Source of the DNA: Tetrapyrgos nigripes
Taxonomy: Eukaryota > Basidiomycota > Agaricomycetes > Agaricales > Campanellaceae
Direction of reading: 5' to 3'
NCBI GenBank assembly: GCA_013368315.1
Contig: JAACJM010000001.1
Span: 1,302,001-1,366,000, forward strand
Length of the DNA: 64,000 bases
This document shows positions 46,349 to 58,680 of the stretch, one piece after another. Position 1 is the first letter of the stretch, and every line of letters begins with the position of its first letter. The notes below the pieces were generated by a model. The model saw nothing but the letters and a program-made list of their open reading frames with translations. It searched no databases and had not been told where the DNA came from. The position numbers and the translations under genes were made by a program.

Positions 46349-47602
46349 ATGTTTGCCCGTCTCTCCAGATCCTCTGCGCGCACACTCGGTCTCACTCTCC
46401 CCCGAAACACATCTTCTTCACGGCTTATAGGCCAGTCGCTTCAAGATGACGACGAAGACGACGACGATGTGGTCTGTAAAGCTTTTCTAGATCTTCGCTT
46501 TTTCAAACTCACTTGTCCTGCACAGGTCATCCAGCTTGAGATTCTCATGCAGCCTCTCCAGGGATTCCTTGCTCCGTGGTACCACCTAGCTCGCTCTTTA
46601 GCTCCGGTCTACCAGAATCTACAACACATCTTTATTCATGACGTCGACCGCGTCGCCCAGCTACTCCTTGACCTGGAGCCTGTGTCTGAATACGACTACA
46701 TGTACATGGAATATGACGACGACAACGATCATGATTTCACTGAGGTGTGTATTGCATTCGTGTTTCGCTTTATCCCTGTTCCACGTCGCGTAAAAATAAT
46801 CAACTGACCTTCGTCCCAAATATCATCATCACCATTCCCTGAACTAAAGCCTTCAGAGAGTACTTTGATACCCAACTCTCAACCCAATGATCTCTTGACT
46901 GTGCCCTCACCCTCCAAACGTTTCTCAAACACCGAACGCGAACTTCCTCCGCGTAAACAACGAAACCCCTCGTTTCTGGTGAGTTTTGCAATTACAAATT
47001 CCCCCGCCTCCACAAGTCTAGACCGCTGACAACTTTGTTCCACCTTCCCATATCGAAAATAGACAAAACCCATCGTGATACCACATTCTTCTGCACCCAC
47101 CATAGTCATAACACCTTCGCCACCATCAGATTCCGAGAATTGCACCCATTCGGTGGCCGAAGCTTCTTTTGCATCCCGTGTTCCGATACAGGATTCCGCC
47201 TTCCGCTCTAAACTTACCGTCCCGCGCCACCCAACGTTCAACTGCATATTTCCACCTATGAGGATGGTCCTCTCAATGTCAATGTCGCTCAAATCAACTT
47301 CATCTTCCCCAAACACCCCCAAAACCTCAAACTCAAAAACCTCAATACGTACCTCTTCTGCTTCCTCTTGTGCCTCAATAATACCACCTCCTCCGAGTCT
47401 TCATCCACTTGTCAAAAGTTGGAGTTGGAAAGATGGGCACTGGCAAGCTGTGTTACCGGGGCTAGAAGAGCAGATGAGGAAGGGCGTTTTTTCGAGGGTG
47501 GTGCCTATGCATGTTCTCATGCATTATAGTTCAGGTCATGGGAGAAGGACAAAGGCTAGAAGGACTAGGTCATCCGGTTCTCCAGTTTTGTCAGTGAGGT
47601 GA
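46349..47602 (+). CDS. Orphan protein with acidic, Ser/Pro-rich regions
   Basis: Exons joined in phase: MFARLSRSSARTLGLTL with acidic DDDEDDDD; VIQLEILMQPLQGFLAPWYH and DVDRVAQLLLDLEP; then PSESTLIPNS to PPRKQRNPSFL; and a final exon from 47064 with many Ser/Thr/Pro, ending WSWKDGHWQAVLPGLEEQMRKGVFSR and a basic tail. The N-terminus is rich in Arg/Ser and could be a mitochondrial presequence, but the acidic block soon after speaks against it. No domain is recognised. All splice phases agree, and the C-terminal WSWKDGHWQAVLPGLE region has real protein character, so I take it as a genuine lineage-specific gene. Confidence 0.6.
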
Positions 47603-47921
47603 GGTGAGGGAATTAGACAATAGATTATTCATCTGTGTACATCATCTGTGGACATTGGGCATCTATTAGCTGTATCATTAGCTACCTTTTCTTTGTTGTT
47701 TCATACCCTAGCGAGGGAGTGGTTGGGTTTTTGAGGAGTTTGTTGGTCGTTACATGTTTTATGGACTTCATGTAGCGGATGAAATGAGAGACTGCTTTCG
47801 AAGGCGAACGAAGTGCTTGGTTTGATATCAGGATTTACAATTACAAAAACGACATGCAGCATTGTAACACGACGATGACGGCAAATGACAGAGATACAGT
47901 TAATCTTCACATCCTCTCTAG
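47603..47921. other. Convergent intergenic region
   Basis: About 320 bp between the 3' ends of the orphan gene and CSN2. No ORF or repeat of note; it should hold both terminators. Confidence 0.4.
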
Positions 47922-49995
47922 TTACTCCCTCGCTCCAAACGGCACTTCAACAAAGCCCGCATTTGGATCAGGTCCTCCCCTACCAGCACCTGGAGCAGTC
48001 TTTCCTACAATGGCAGAGTGGACTGCTTCGAGGTTCTCAGACCATTTCTGAAGAGCAGTGTAACGTTTCTTTTCGAGACTTTGTCTATGGAAAAGGTGAT
48101 TAATATGAGTTGCGAAGAGGAAAGACATGATGCGACATAACACTCACTTTCGGTCCAACTCTAGTCTCATCCCAACTTGGTCTATCCTTCCCTCAACTTT
48201 ACCCTCAAGAATGAGTCCTATGAGCAGGTCTTCGACTTCTTGAATGTCGACGTTTAATTGCTAGATAGAAGAAGGATACTGTGAGCGACTCGGCGAGAGA
48301 AAACAAAGTTATGAACGTCAAGTACCTTGGCCAGGAAAGATAGTTCCATGCGGGTGTAGGGCTTGATGAGGTCGATCAAGTATTGAGTACGCAAGCTACG
48401 GAGAAGCTCTCCAATGTAGGAACGTATGAAAGGGTCGTCCATGATGGTTGAGTGGTTGTCTTTTAGGATATCAAATATGAGCACTGGCTCAAGACATAAA
48501 AACAAGTCATTTCACCTCGAAGAATTTTTTCCGCAGAATGAACCTCTCGTCTTTGATATGCTTCCACAAGGTCTGTCATAGCCTTAATTTGAGGATCATT
48601 CTTGTATCTGCAAACAATGGAGTGTCAGGAAGATTTCTCCAACTTCTCCTGAGGGAAATGCTTACGGTTTCGTTTCCTGACTGTCGAAAGGGTTAACTTC
48701 ACTGCCCATCAGCATGTTCGCTAGGACAAGGTATTTGAGGACTTGTATCCTTTGCGGAGATCCTGCTTCGTCGTAATTCCGGAAAGACTCGAAGAAATCT
48801 TCGCTTGCACGATTCCATTGGCCTAGATAGACATGATGTTGGCATCAAGAGAGAAGAGAAGAAAAAGGCAACTCACGTTCACCCATCCACATCTTGCCAC
48901 CACATTCTTTGATGACACCCATGATCCTTGGATGAGGGATGGCAGACCGTACATTGTTGGAGGCGTTGTAGATTTCCTATTGATATTCCAAGGAGTTAAG
49001 AAGGAAAGGTACGACATCTTTTGACTATCGCAACACCGACCTTGAGTTTCTTAAAGTTTCGCGTCTCGTTATACATCTGGATTTCAAGAGCATATATCTC
49101 CAGGAGTTGTGTACCACGTTGAGACTGGTCATCTCCTTCTCCAGCAGGTCCAGTGGCGAGATGCAGATCACGAATAAGCTGGAGTGGTCGGTAAGATTTC
49201 CTGGTATGCTGAAAGACTGGCTTCACGAAATGAACGCACCCTAGAGAGACGAGTGTACTCTTTACGATCCAGCCATAACTTGGCCAGTTTCAGGTTCGTC
49301 TTGGCTGATAGTCGCTGTAGAAGCATGATTAGTTTTTTCTGGACAAATGAGATTGAACCGAGACGCACATCGTTCTTTGCCTCCTCCAAAGCATTCTTCG
49401 TGGCTTCATAAAACTTCTCTAGGATATCGACAGATATGGGACCACCCTTGCCGCCTCCAACGTAATCCAGAATGCCATTGATAGTCTTTTCAGAATAGTT
49501 TCGGGTCACAGCTGATCTTGTATATGTTAATAACTCTGTATACGTTTGAAGAGCATCGTTCGGTCTGTGAAGGACAAGGAAGAGGAGTTTTGTGGATTGT
49601 TTCAGTGCTTTAAATCCCCTACATCAAGACAAGGTCCTGGTTAGGTTGGTCATGCGAGTCAAAAGAAAAACCGTACCAGTCACCTTTCTCCTGCTCCTGA
49701 TCGACTATTGCTCTAAAATCCTTCAACGCAGCTTCTGGGTTATCTTCTTTTTTCGCTGTTGAGAGTAGATTTCAGTAGATACAGCAATGTTTGGAAGACA
49801 TACGCACACTTGGCAGTGTAGTACAAGTTCTCTACGTCGACGGTTCCTGATTCATCTCCATCGTCTCCATCAGAATACTCGAAATCGTAGTTCTGGTCGC
49901 GTCGAATGAGGTTGAGCTCGTGAGTGGCAATCCCAACTGAACAAACACACCTCGTCATCGCTTCCTTGCATATAATCGGCATCGTCGTCATCCAT
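47922..49995 (-). CDS. CSN2: COP9 signalosome subunit 2
   Basis: CSN2 is a PCI-domain scaffold of the signalosome that removes NEDD8 from cullins. The start [15 protein letters not shown] and the acidic [16 protein letters not shown] are typical of the family, followed by [91 protein letters not shown] and the PCI region ([33 protein letters not shown]), then QVGMRLEL and a short C-terminal helix with a Gly-rich tail. At least ten introns interrupt it. The length is about 480 aa, as expected. A GC-rich promoter with two ACGCGT words lies 130 bp upstream. Confidence 0.95.
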
Positions 49996-50615
49996 AATGA
50001 AGTTGAGAACTGTCTCTGTTTAGATTGGGACGAAATTAAGAGCCAGACAACCTACAAAGTGGGAAAGAGCGGTGAAGAAGTGGTGTAAACTGCTAAGCGG
50101 TACGACTTCCTTTTGCCGCGTCACGCGTCACGCGTCGAAGTCAACTCACAATTCTTCGCCATCGTAAGTAGAATACTAAACAAATGTCCTTGGAGATTTT
50201 GAAATATGCACACTCCTGGCAGAACCTCAGTACGCTTTCCGGTCAGCCGGGGGTCCCGCAATTCCTTTTGACAAACTGAAAAACCGTATTAAGTCACTTA
50301 AGCTTGCAATCCTCGAGGATACGAGACGGTAGGAACTGGAAGAATGAAAAAGACTATAATGTATGTGATGGCAAGTCTTATTATCTATCCATAAGTACAG
50401 TCAAGATTAACTGCCTTTGTTACGGGGAGGAGTAAGGTATTCTGCCGAGTGCCTGAATGCAGAATATTTTCCTGCGCCTTTTCCTAAGTGTACCCAAGTA
50501 TTCAGAAAAGGATCCTGCATTCTAAGTGCGCATTGTCGAATGGAATGGGAGATTAGACCTAGTTCTTCATCAGTATAGTGAACGGCCAGCCAGGTAAACG
50601 CGACTCACACCCAAA
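49996..50615. other. Intergenic region upstream of CSN2
   Basis: This holds the CSN2 promoter. On the plus strand a good intron (GTAAGT at about 50165, TACTAAAC branch-like word, GGCAG acceptor) is followed by a 34-codon open tail ending with TAG at about 50332, but no ATG precedes it in frame. It may be a spliced non-coding or mis-started transcript. Confidence 0.35.
50123..50135. promoter_or_regulatory. Paired ACGCGT (MCB-like) sites upstream of CSN2
   Basis: Two ACGCGT hexamers overlap head to tail (50123-50128 and 50130-50135) within a GC-rich block. In yeasts ACGCGT is the MBF site used for G1/S genes. Function here is inferred from the motif alone. Confidence 0.4.
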
Positions 50616-51164
50616 TTATATAGGTCTGGCAAAAGGCTTGTAGTCATAATTCCATCCTGTGCGCGAAGGAGTATCGGTGGGTATGTGCAATTCACGAGGG
50701 ACAAGTCCCCGTATACGAGCATCAAATGCTCTGGCCTCCGAGCTTTTGAGACTCCTTATCATCTGTTGCTCAACGGCACTGCGTGCGCGAGGATTTTCTG
50801 TTCGGTTTGCCTCGTAGTAGAGATGTCCATCAATTTTAGCCAGCTCATCCATAGCCCCCTTCATACAGTCAAACTTCCTCGCCAACTCTGCCTCCCTTCT
50901 CTTCCGTACATGCCGTCGGTGGAGCAGCCACGCGCGCTCGATAGTATTGTGTGCTTGAACAGAAGGTATGGCGTGCTGGATGGCACGAGCTACGTCGGGG
51001 CGCCATGTCCCTGTAGGTGAAGGACCGTTCCTCCTGTTATTTGGGTAAAGTGACCGACGAACAATTTCTCTTTTGGGGTCCATTCCACTTTCAGCTTTTC
51101 GAGCATAGCAACGCACTTGAGTAGCAGGGATTCGTGGCGAGAACCTTTGAAGGAGCGATAGCAT
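50616..51164 (-). CDS. Mitochondrial large ribosomal subunit protein mL40
   Basis: A single-exon gene of 182 aa. The N-terminus (MLSLLQRFSPRIPATQVRCYA) is a mitochondrial presequence. The conserved part runs RRSLYPNNRR, AHNTIERAWLLHRRHVRKRREAEL (partly shown), MKGAMDELAKID, LYYEAN and ends GLVPRELHIPTDTPSRTGWNYDY, the signature of the MRPL28/mL40 family. The length fits the fungal family. An ACGCGT word lies 36 bp upstream of the start. Confidence 0.88.
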   Translation of the reverse strand: MLSLLQRFSPRIPATQVRCYARKAESGMDPKREIVRRSLYPNNRRNGPSPTGTWRPDVARAIQHAIPSVQAHNTIERAWLLHRRHVRKRREAELARKFDCMKGAMDELAKIDGHLYYEANRTENPRARSAVEQQMIRSLKSSEARAFDARIRGLVPRELHIPTDTPSRTGWNYDYKPFARPI

Positions 51165-51199
51165 GGCGGTCGAAGACAGTGGTCGTTGTCACAGTTTAG

Positions 51200-51205
51200 A
51201 CGCGT
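51200..51205. promoter_or_regulatory. ACGCGT word upstream of mL40
   Basis: A single ACGCGT hexamer sits 36 bp before the mL40 start codon, matching the words at the CSN2 and NUP188/uL1m promoters. It is too short to be convincing on its own. Confidence 0.25.
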
Positions 51206-51408
51206 CCAAATTTTTCTGATACACTTCCCACGCGATGATTCGGCAATAGTTCGTCAATCCGAGTAGCAGTAACTCAATATACATCTACGTATATACTTTT
51301 GGAAAGCAATGTGGAAAACCACTCATCAAATGATACATACAACTAACTGACAGCAAAAATCAGCAAGGAGCTCTAGGAAGTAAGCTGGTTGAAGACACTT
51401 ACTACAGG

Positions 51409-54400
51409 TCATGAAGCAGGTAGAATAACACGCTCCTGAAGGAACATAGAAAGGACTGGAGTCAAGTCAATCTGCTCTTTTCCAAGAATGCTGTTACTTT
51501 TCGCGATGATAGGTTTGGCCTTGTTGAGCAAAGACTGCAAGTCGGCAGCCATCTCTCCTGTCATACCCCTCCTCATCCTGTCACCTAGGGAAGACCGTGG
51601 CGGACGGCGCTCTTTCGTCGATTCTTTATGAATGTCCATCATCTGGTCCTCTGCCTCCATATCACTGGAAGGAGCGTCAAACTCCGGCTTACACAACGAC
51701 ATTGCAAGCTGAGTGACAGCATAGATCAAGACGCCTTCGAGGTTGCGTCGAGCTGTGGCTACCCCTTGCCGGACGTCAATGTCACCATCTTTGACTTGAG
51801 TGGGGCCTTCTGATAAAGGAAGAAGACTTTGTCCTGCCGGAAGGTTGACGAGATTGCGTAGCATATCCAGAGTGCCGTTCCCAAGCTCGAGAAGTGTTCC
51901 GATTGATGCAGCCTCACCCAAGACCACCTTTGAGTGCTTCAAAGGGGTATTAGCACATTTACATTTTGTGAAAAGACATTACGACGTACCGGGACAACTA
52001 GTGCTTCGTGTAAGGGCCAGTCCGCCTGTTCTCCTACCAGAACCGCCTCTGCTTTGCTTATGCATATTAAAGTGAATATGATGTTGCTCGACAATTGAAA
52101 CAAGCGATGCATCAAGTGCGCAACCAAGGGCCTCTTCAGAGCTTCTGGATCGGACGCACGTTTCTCAAGCAAGCCACGTTCTTCGGAGGTTATGGGCTCG
52201 AACAAGCTGACCAAATGATTGGGGTGAGTGAGAGCATAATTTAATTGCTGGAGCAGATTCAGCGCGAGAGGAGTGAAGACATGCAAGACATTTTCAACGG
52301 CCGGATGTATGTTACGCGGTGGTGCATTGAACGCGAGACGGCTGAACAGATGCACAACCTGCTCAATCTCTTCAAGAAATGGCAGTGTAATGGCATCACC
52401 AGTAGTCCAGGAGAGTGCACGCGCGATCTGGTCACCGTACAACTGAATAAAACCACATGCCTCTGCATCGAAGTAGTGGCTGTTGCGTCCCAACGCAGCA
52501 ATAACTCCAGAGACAACGGCCAACATTGAACAATAGGCCTGATGGGCAGGACTGCGTTCCCCTGGTAATTCGGGAATGACCACGTCTATGCTACCAGCAC
52601 TGGCAGCACTACTGATGTTATTATTGCTGTATGCCGATAAAACTCCATCACTAGCGAAACGCTCTGCGGCAGACGAAATGCTGGCAAACGCCATATGAAA
52701 CCTCGACAGGTGCGGCGCATACAGAGGTCTTCTCTTTGACATGAGAAGAGCTGGATCAGACAAGCCGACTAGATCGGTATGCACATACAGCTCGAGACTG
52801 GTCTTGAGGACATCTGTTTCTTGACATCGTGCAAGCCACTGAGTCGTTGAAGGGCTGATGTCCAGTCTGGTAGATTGCTCAAATACGGCAACCAACAATT
52901 CCATGTCCCTATCCAAGTCCAGATCCACTCTGCCTCGGGCAGACATGAACGTGATTCGCAAAGCGGTTATGACGAGGGTTTGAGCTGCATCTATCATCAT
53001 CGAAATCTCCAGTCGTTGCTGAGCATTCAGGGCTTTGGGACGGCGGGCGAGTGTCCGGGCACTCTTGACACAGAAATAAAGCAATTGAAGTAGCTGCGGG
53101 TGGAAAGGCACGGTCAGAGACCCTTGGATAGACTTGAAGGGCGGCTGATATTCGCTCAAAGCGATGCCCCGAACATGTTTAACGAGCTCAATAAATATTT
53201 TGACCTCCTCTGACCGATCAGACGTGGAGAACCAAACCAATTCTAAGATGGCCAGCAGAAGAGACAATCGGTTTCCGTGTATAGTGGCCGCCATGTCACC
53301 AACTCGGGTTTCTCGCATGATATCAAATGAGACAGACGCAGCAATGGACAAGAGAATGGGTCTTTCCGCGTCATCGCCACTCAAATACGGAATGACCTGT
53401 CCTAGGAAAAACTGCCATGATTCGGTGAGGGCAGACTGAGAGTGTGACAGTGACAGGTTAAGGTTTATCGAAGACAGCTGCTTCTCAGCAGCGTCCACAT
53501 AGCCTCGGAGGTCGGCTTGCTGATATGCATGCAAACGACGACATAACAGAGCCATGGAGAAGGAGAACTCGTCTCCGTACTCGTGTTCTTCCGTAGGGGA
53601 GAGGAGCTCCAGCTGTGATATGGATAGATTGGGGAAATGTGAATTCAACAGGAGAGATAGTTTGTCGTATAGTTCGGGAATATAAGAGTTTGGCGTCGCC
53701 TCAGATATAAGGTCAGTGAGGTCATCTTGAGATCGCAATCGCCGTTCAATCTTGGCGAAGGAGACTGGTTTGGAGGGAACTTTGTTTCGGTTGGCACCTT
53801 GGAGGTGAATACCAATATCCAAACCAATGACACGTAGGGCAAATGCTTTCGCTGAGACACGATGGCAATGTCCAGCCACTGCGTCATGCACGTCGGCTCG
53901 GCGCTTGCCATCCACATACACGTATGTCTCCGTTTCGAAATCGGGTATAGGGCCTAGCTCCGAACATGCTATGGAAACAACTTGTTGCCAAAATCCCTGA
54001 TTTTGTCGCAAATCTTCCAATACCGATCTGTGCTCCAGGCCATGCCTCCACACCACAAGCAGAAAGTTGAGCACTGAAGCCAATAAGATTGGATTCGTTT
54101 CCCACAGCTGTTCCCAATTCGCAACCGCTTCTTCAGCTACATCAATAGCGTTTACCACTGCAGGTTCTTCGGACGAGTCTGTCAGTTTCTTCTTCCCCTT
54201 CAAGTCGACTACCGTGCGGAACTGACCAGCCACGAATAACCTGGCGAGTGCCGGTTCCCTGTCTATAGCGATAATTATGAAGCGCCATATAGCACGTCGT
54301 AGATTGAGGTCATCGAAAGGATGCCGCACAATTCGCACAAGCGATGCTGCTACAGCCTCGGGGTCAGATAAGTGGGCAACAATTGTGGATGGAGCCGGTT

Positions 54401-57400
54401 TGGTCATAGACAAGGAAGAGCAAAGAGCTGAGAGAAGACGTATGGCTTCCAAGGGAACGTTTACACCAAGATCGCGTGCCTTCACGTAGGAAGCCAACGC
54501 ATCGATGGGATTTGCCTTGGACGCATGCGAAGATGCCCCTCCAGTTACCTGGCCGCAAAGGACCTGTTCCAGTAAGCACGCTTTCGTTGCAACCTCTGAT
54601 GCGAATTTGCGCTCAAGAATCGTCCGGGCCAGCGCCAAGTGAGATTCCAGCAAAAGAAGCAGTTTTCGGGCATCTTCGTAACGCCTGGAGGCATATAGCA
54701 TTTGGGACAATTGATCTCCTGATGCAATGACAGAGACCAACGGTGTCATCGTAAGAGTTGACACCCGAAGGAGTAGCAAATCCATAACAGCCTTGCTCAA
54801 TCGAGGGAAAGGAGAGTCTGGAATGGATTTGGGTGTGGACTCCAGCACTCGTACGTAGAGCGAAGATATCCGTTTTCCGATCTCAAACCTATCTCCTAGC
54901 CGCGCATACTTCCAGCCAAGGTACTCTGCCCATATTTCGGTATGAATGAAACGAAAGGCACGAATTAAGACCTCATCCTTCAGCTTCCTCAAATCATTGT
55001 CGTGAGGTACCATGAGTAAAGATGCCTCATGACAAAGCTGTTGAACGAGGTACAGCAAGGACAAGGTCATGTCATATCGACCTGTGACTCTTTCTGCTGC
55101 AAGCGCAGGGGAGGTGAATCCGGGTGTCTTATCAGAGCCAAACAACGCGGACGTGGATTTAACATATATCCAGACGCGGTTGCAGTAACTTGGGATCGCC
55201 ACAATTGCTGAGAGAACACTCAGAGCAGATGTGATGAGGTGCGATGGCGGTGGTATTCGTGAAGGAGAATTTGAACGCGATAACGCTTCCTCCAAGATAC
55301 CAGTTGTAAGCTCGACCAAGTCCGGCGAAGTCTGCCCATCCACATCAAGGGAGTGCATCAACTGCTCCGCTTGAGAGGGGTTATCTTGAATAAGACTCCG
55401 GATGGTATCGAGAATATGAGTGACGAGCGTCTCGTCAACACCCCAATCAAAACCTATGTCGTTCAGGGAGAGGCGGATGGTGGATTCTGCATCTTTATCA
55501 ACGCGAGACTTCGGACGCCATATTGTTGAATGCCGGGAGAGGTATTCAGAAAGCACTTCAAGCAGGAACTTCCAGCCTGAGTGATCGTGCTCCCACAATA
55601 TGACCAACAAATCGCCACCATCGCCTGTGAGCAATCTCCCCTTTGAGCCAGCGGGTAGAAGACTACCTCCTGGTAGTATTATCGGACGCAGATTGACATA
55701 AGCCAGATTCGCTGACGAGCTTGATGAGCCGTACTGCTCTAGGTGTTTTTCATAGAGGGCATGGGCGCCGGTGCAAGCGCTCGCAGGGATCACTTGGGAG
55801 TACGTTGGCAGCTGGTCGAAATAATAGAATACATGGCGAGCGCACAGTTCACGTCGTTCCCTGAAGTTTTCTGGAGAATACTCGGGGTTTGAATCCAGGA
55901 ATCCTGCGCCTGTCATAGCTGATAGAAGGCGTATCAAGTGTTCGCATTGTACGGGAAACCTTGCTCGAGGTGCATCGAATACGGCCCGCCGCGATGCTCT
56001 TTGCCAATCGCTTTGCCAGTATTGGTGGCAAATGTCAACAACAGCCGATCTTGGGCTTTTCCCGAAGAGAGCAATCCACACATCCACGAGTAAATCGTAT
56101 TCTGGTATCATTTCCACGGGGACCAATTCAACTAAAGCAATGACGAGACCTAGAAAAAAGAAAGTCAGAAGATGATGACTTCAAGTCTGTCATGAAATGA
56201 CTCACCCTTAAACACAGAACGAAAAGCGATTGCATTTGGTTCAGTCACTGTCGAAGCTGCTCTGTTCGAATTCTTGCGAGAGAAGACAGGTGAAGCAGTC
56301 AGCAGCGTCAACATCACGCTGAGCATTCTGAACTTGGGGTCTACGCATCGCCGCGCCATGAGAATGTGTGCAGGTTCCCTTTCCTTGGAGTAGCCTCCAG
56401 AAGAGTGGGGAAGAAGGGTGTCCAGCAGGCCACGATAAGATTCGGGCAGATCTGAGGCCACCGAGGCCAATCGAGATACGACGAATGTCCAGGCAAGATA
56501 TGTGCAGGAGAAGAATGGGGATTGCGACTTCGTGGTGATGAGTTTATGAATCCGCTGCAATGAATCCGGAAAAGAGAAGTATAGATCGTTAGAAGTTGGA
56601 TTGTCGGAGATCTGGAGTACATTCGAATCTGCGATGGTCTCTAGCTCAAGAATTTCGAGGGTGATCAGGATCCACACTGCCCTCAGATCCTCCAACAATT
56701 GAACGCCTTCATCGTCGAGAAGGAGAGTAGAGTTCTCTTGGAGACTGCCCATTTCGGTGCCATACGCTACTTGCAATATTCTCTCCACAGTCGGACCATC
56801 GCACCGCACACTCGCCCACATCGTCCAAAACAACACCTCCAACATGACCAATTGCTCCTTGGTATTCTGCTTTGCCCATTTAGCGACCAGTTTAGGTTCC
56901 TTAGGAAGCGTTTCTGGAACTTTTCGTTTTGATTTCACGTCGTATGCATCGAGAAGGTCCTGGGCAAATTTTCTACTGTCTGGGAGTACTTTCGGCAGAA
57001 TAGAAAGAGCGACATCGTGATGAGGGTCTGAGGGATCTTCGTTTGCACGAAAGAGGGGAATTAGGATGCGAAGGATGGAGAGTCGCTCGGAATAGTAAAA
57101 GTCTGCGAAGTCGGTCTGCTCTATGATGGGGCGGTCATCAACTGAAGGGGGTAGTCCTTGGTTATAAAGGAAAGAGCGGAGGAGTATGAGGGATTGGACT
57201 TCGTCAATGTCGAGAGCAGAGCTGATAGCATAAACATGCTCCCTCATGTTTTCGACGCGCAGAACGACACCGTCGCTCAACGTGACAGAGCCACTGTCGA
57301 CCTTTTTACGTGACGCAGGCGAAGGTCTGCCAAAAGGTTCAGAAATGGCTCGGAGTTGGTCTACTCGTGGCAAGAGAGCCTCTGTAATTTGAGCGGGTGA

Positions 57401-57541
57401 TTTCCCTTCAAGAAGACCGGACAGGTAAGAGTAGATTTCGGAGCATGTTCTGAATGATTGAAGTGAGTTTTAAGATAAAAAGAATAAGTGTGAGACGCAC
57501 ACATCGACAATGGGTGACCGTTCTGGTGATGAACCAGACAT
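51409..57541 (-). CDS. NUP188: Nucleoporin Nup188
   Basis: Nup188 is a large alpha-solenoid scaffold of the inner ring of the nuclear pore, working with Nic96 and Nup53. The first exon (57541, MSGSSPERSP) is followed by exons about 57373-56207 and 56160-51990, the latter with a continuous frame of nearly 1,400 codons, and a last exon ending at 51409; total about 2,000 aa. Near the N-terminus PSPASRKKVDSG, LDIDEVQSLILL and FADFYYSERLSILRIL match Nup188 rather than Nup192. An SH3-like insertion follows (YVNLRPIILPGGSLLPAGSKG, LVILWEHDHSGWKF), diagnostic for Nup188. The rest is helical repeats. It shares a 78-bp promoter with the divergent uL1m gene. Confidence 0.9.
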
Positions 57542-57619
57542 ACTGTCGGGTTTGAAGCTAGCTCGAAGCCTGAAAGAGGTGTGACAGACGCGTTTCGTCA
57601 CGCGTCACGCCAGCTCTTC
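57542..57619. promoter_or_regulatory. 78-bp bidirectional promoter with two ACGCGT sites
   Basis: The start codons of NUP188 (minus, 57541) and uL1m (plus, 57620) face away from each other across only 78 bp. ACGCGT words lie at 57588-57593 and 57600-57605, inside a CGTCACGC-rich block. No clear TATA box is seen. The 5' UTRs must be very short or overlap. Confidence 0.6.
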
Positions 57620-58680
57620 ATGTCTCTTTTTTCATTCAGCCGACAGTGCTGTCGGACAGCCTTTTCTTCCTTCTCTCAAATTCGCAACTTTACCAGTACT
57701 TCCGTCTCATTGGCACGTAGGAACAATGTTTCCAAAATTCGAATACCTTCCAAGAAGGCCATGGCAGCAAAACAGAAAAGAAGAGCAGCCAAGGCCGCTT
57801 TGAAAATGGGCAAGATAGAGCGGCTCACTCTCAAAGATGCTATCTCTGTGCTCAGAGTACGTCCTATGAACTGTGTACCACTATTTTATAACGCAAATAC
57901 CATAGGCAGTGGAAGTTGACAGCCCAAAATCCATGTTCGAACTTTATATTAAAACAGAAATGGGTAATGGTGTCGCAGTTCCAAAAGGTCGTTTCAAACT
58001 TCCAAAAGAAGTCAGAGCGGGATCTGAGGAACGTATTCTGGTTTTTGCGGAGGGTAAGCTGGCAGATGAAGCGAGGAAAGCGGGGGCCCATATCGTTGGA
58101 GGACTTGAGCTTATAGATGGAGTAGGAATCTTGCATCTCTCATTTTTGTCTTCTCGTTGACATCTTTGTTACCAGATCGTCAACAACAGAATTCGTGCAA
58201 CTACCTACTTGTGTACCAGCCCTCTCATCCGCGCCATCACACCACGGTTAGGTCGATTCTTAGGTCCCCAAGGTTTAATGCCTTCACAACGTCGTGGTAC
58301 TGTTACCGATGACATTCCCAGTTACATGAACCGTCTTCAGGGTACTAGTGAGTGGAAAGCAGACAAACGAGGCAACATTCACATGCCGCTAGGCAAGGTG
58401 AGCAACAGTTTTCTCCACTTCCGCTTTCAATATTTGACAGATTTCTTAGATGAACTTCAACACGGAAGACGTTATCAAAAACTTCCAGCACTTCATGCTG
58501 TCAGTGAAACAAGCTACTGGTAACATCAAGGATCCTCGCGCCAAGAAGGATGGCAAGCTACGTATGTGACGAGAGTATCTTGAAAGTCTTATGCACTAAC
58601 GATTGCTCACAGCTACTATCATCAGTAAAGTGCTGCTTAGTTCTACACAAGGTCCTGCCATTCGTATAGCAGACTATTAA
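57620..58680 (+). CDS. MRPL1: Mitochondrial large ribosomal subunit protein uL1m
   Basis: uL1m forms the L1 stalk of the mitochondrial ribosome, which handles the exiting tRNA. The start MSLFSFSRQCCRTAFSSF is a presequence; a GTG-started longer frame (57581) is not used. After a basic helix (AMAAKQKRRAAKAALKMG) the L1 fold follows: KDAISVLRAVEVDSPKSMFEL, KGRFKLPKEVRAGSEERILVFAEGKLADEARKAGAHIVGG (partly shown), then the signature TPRLGRFLGPQGLMPSQRRGT and the final domain with NFQHFMLSVKQATGNIKD and ISKVLLSSTQGPAIRIADY. Four or more introns keep phase. The length is about 300 aa, as expected. Confidence 0.92.

Noticed and set aside
42229..47602. het-c and its neighbour as an intact het-c/pin-c incompatibility pair
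   Set aside because: The neighbour has no HET domain or NLR-type motif; only the het-c half is supported.
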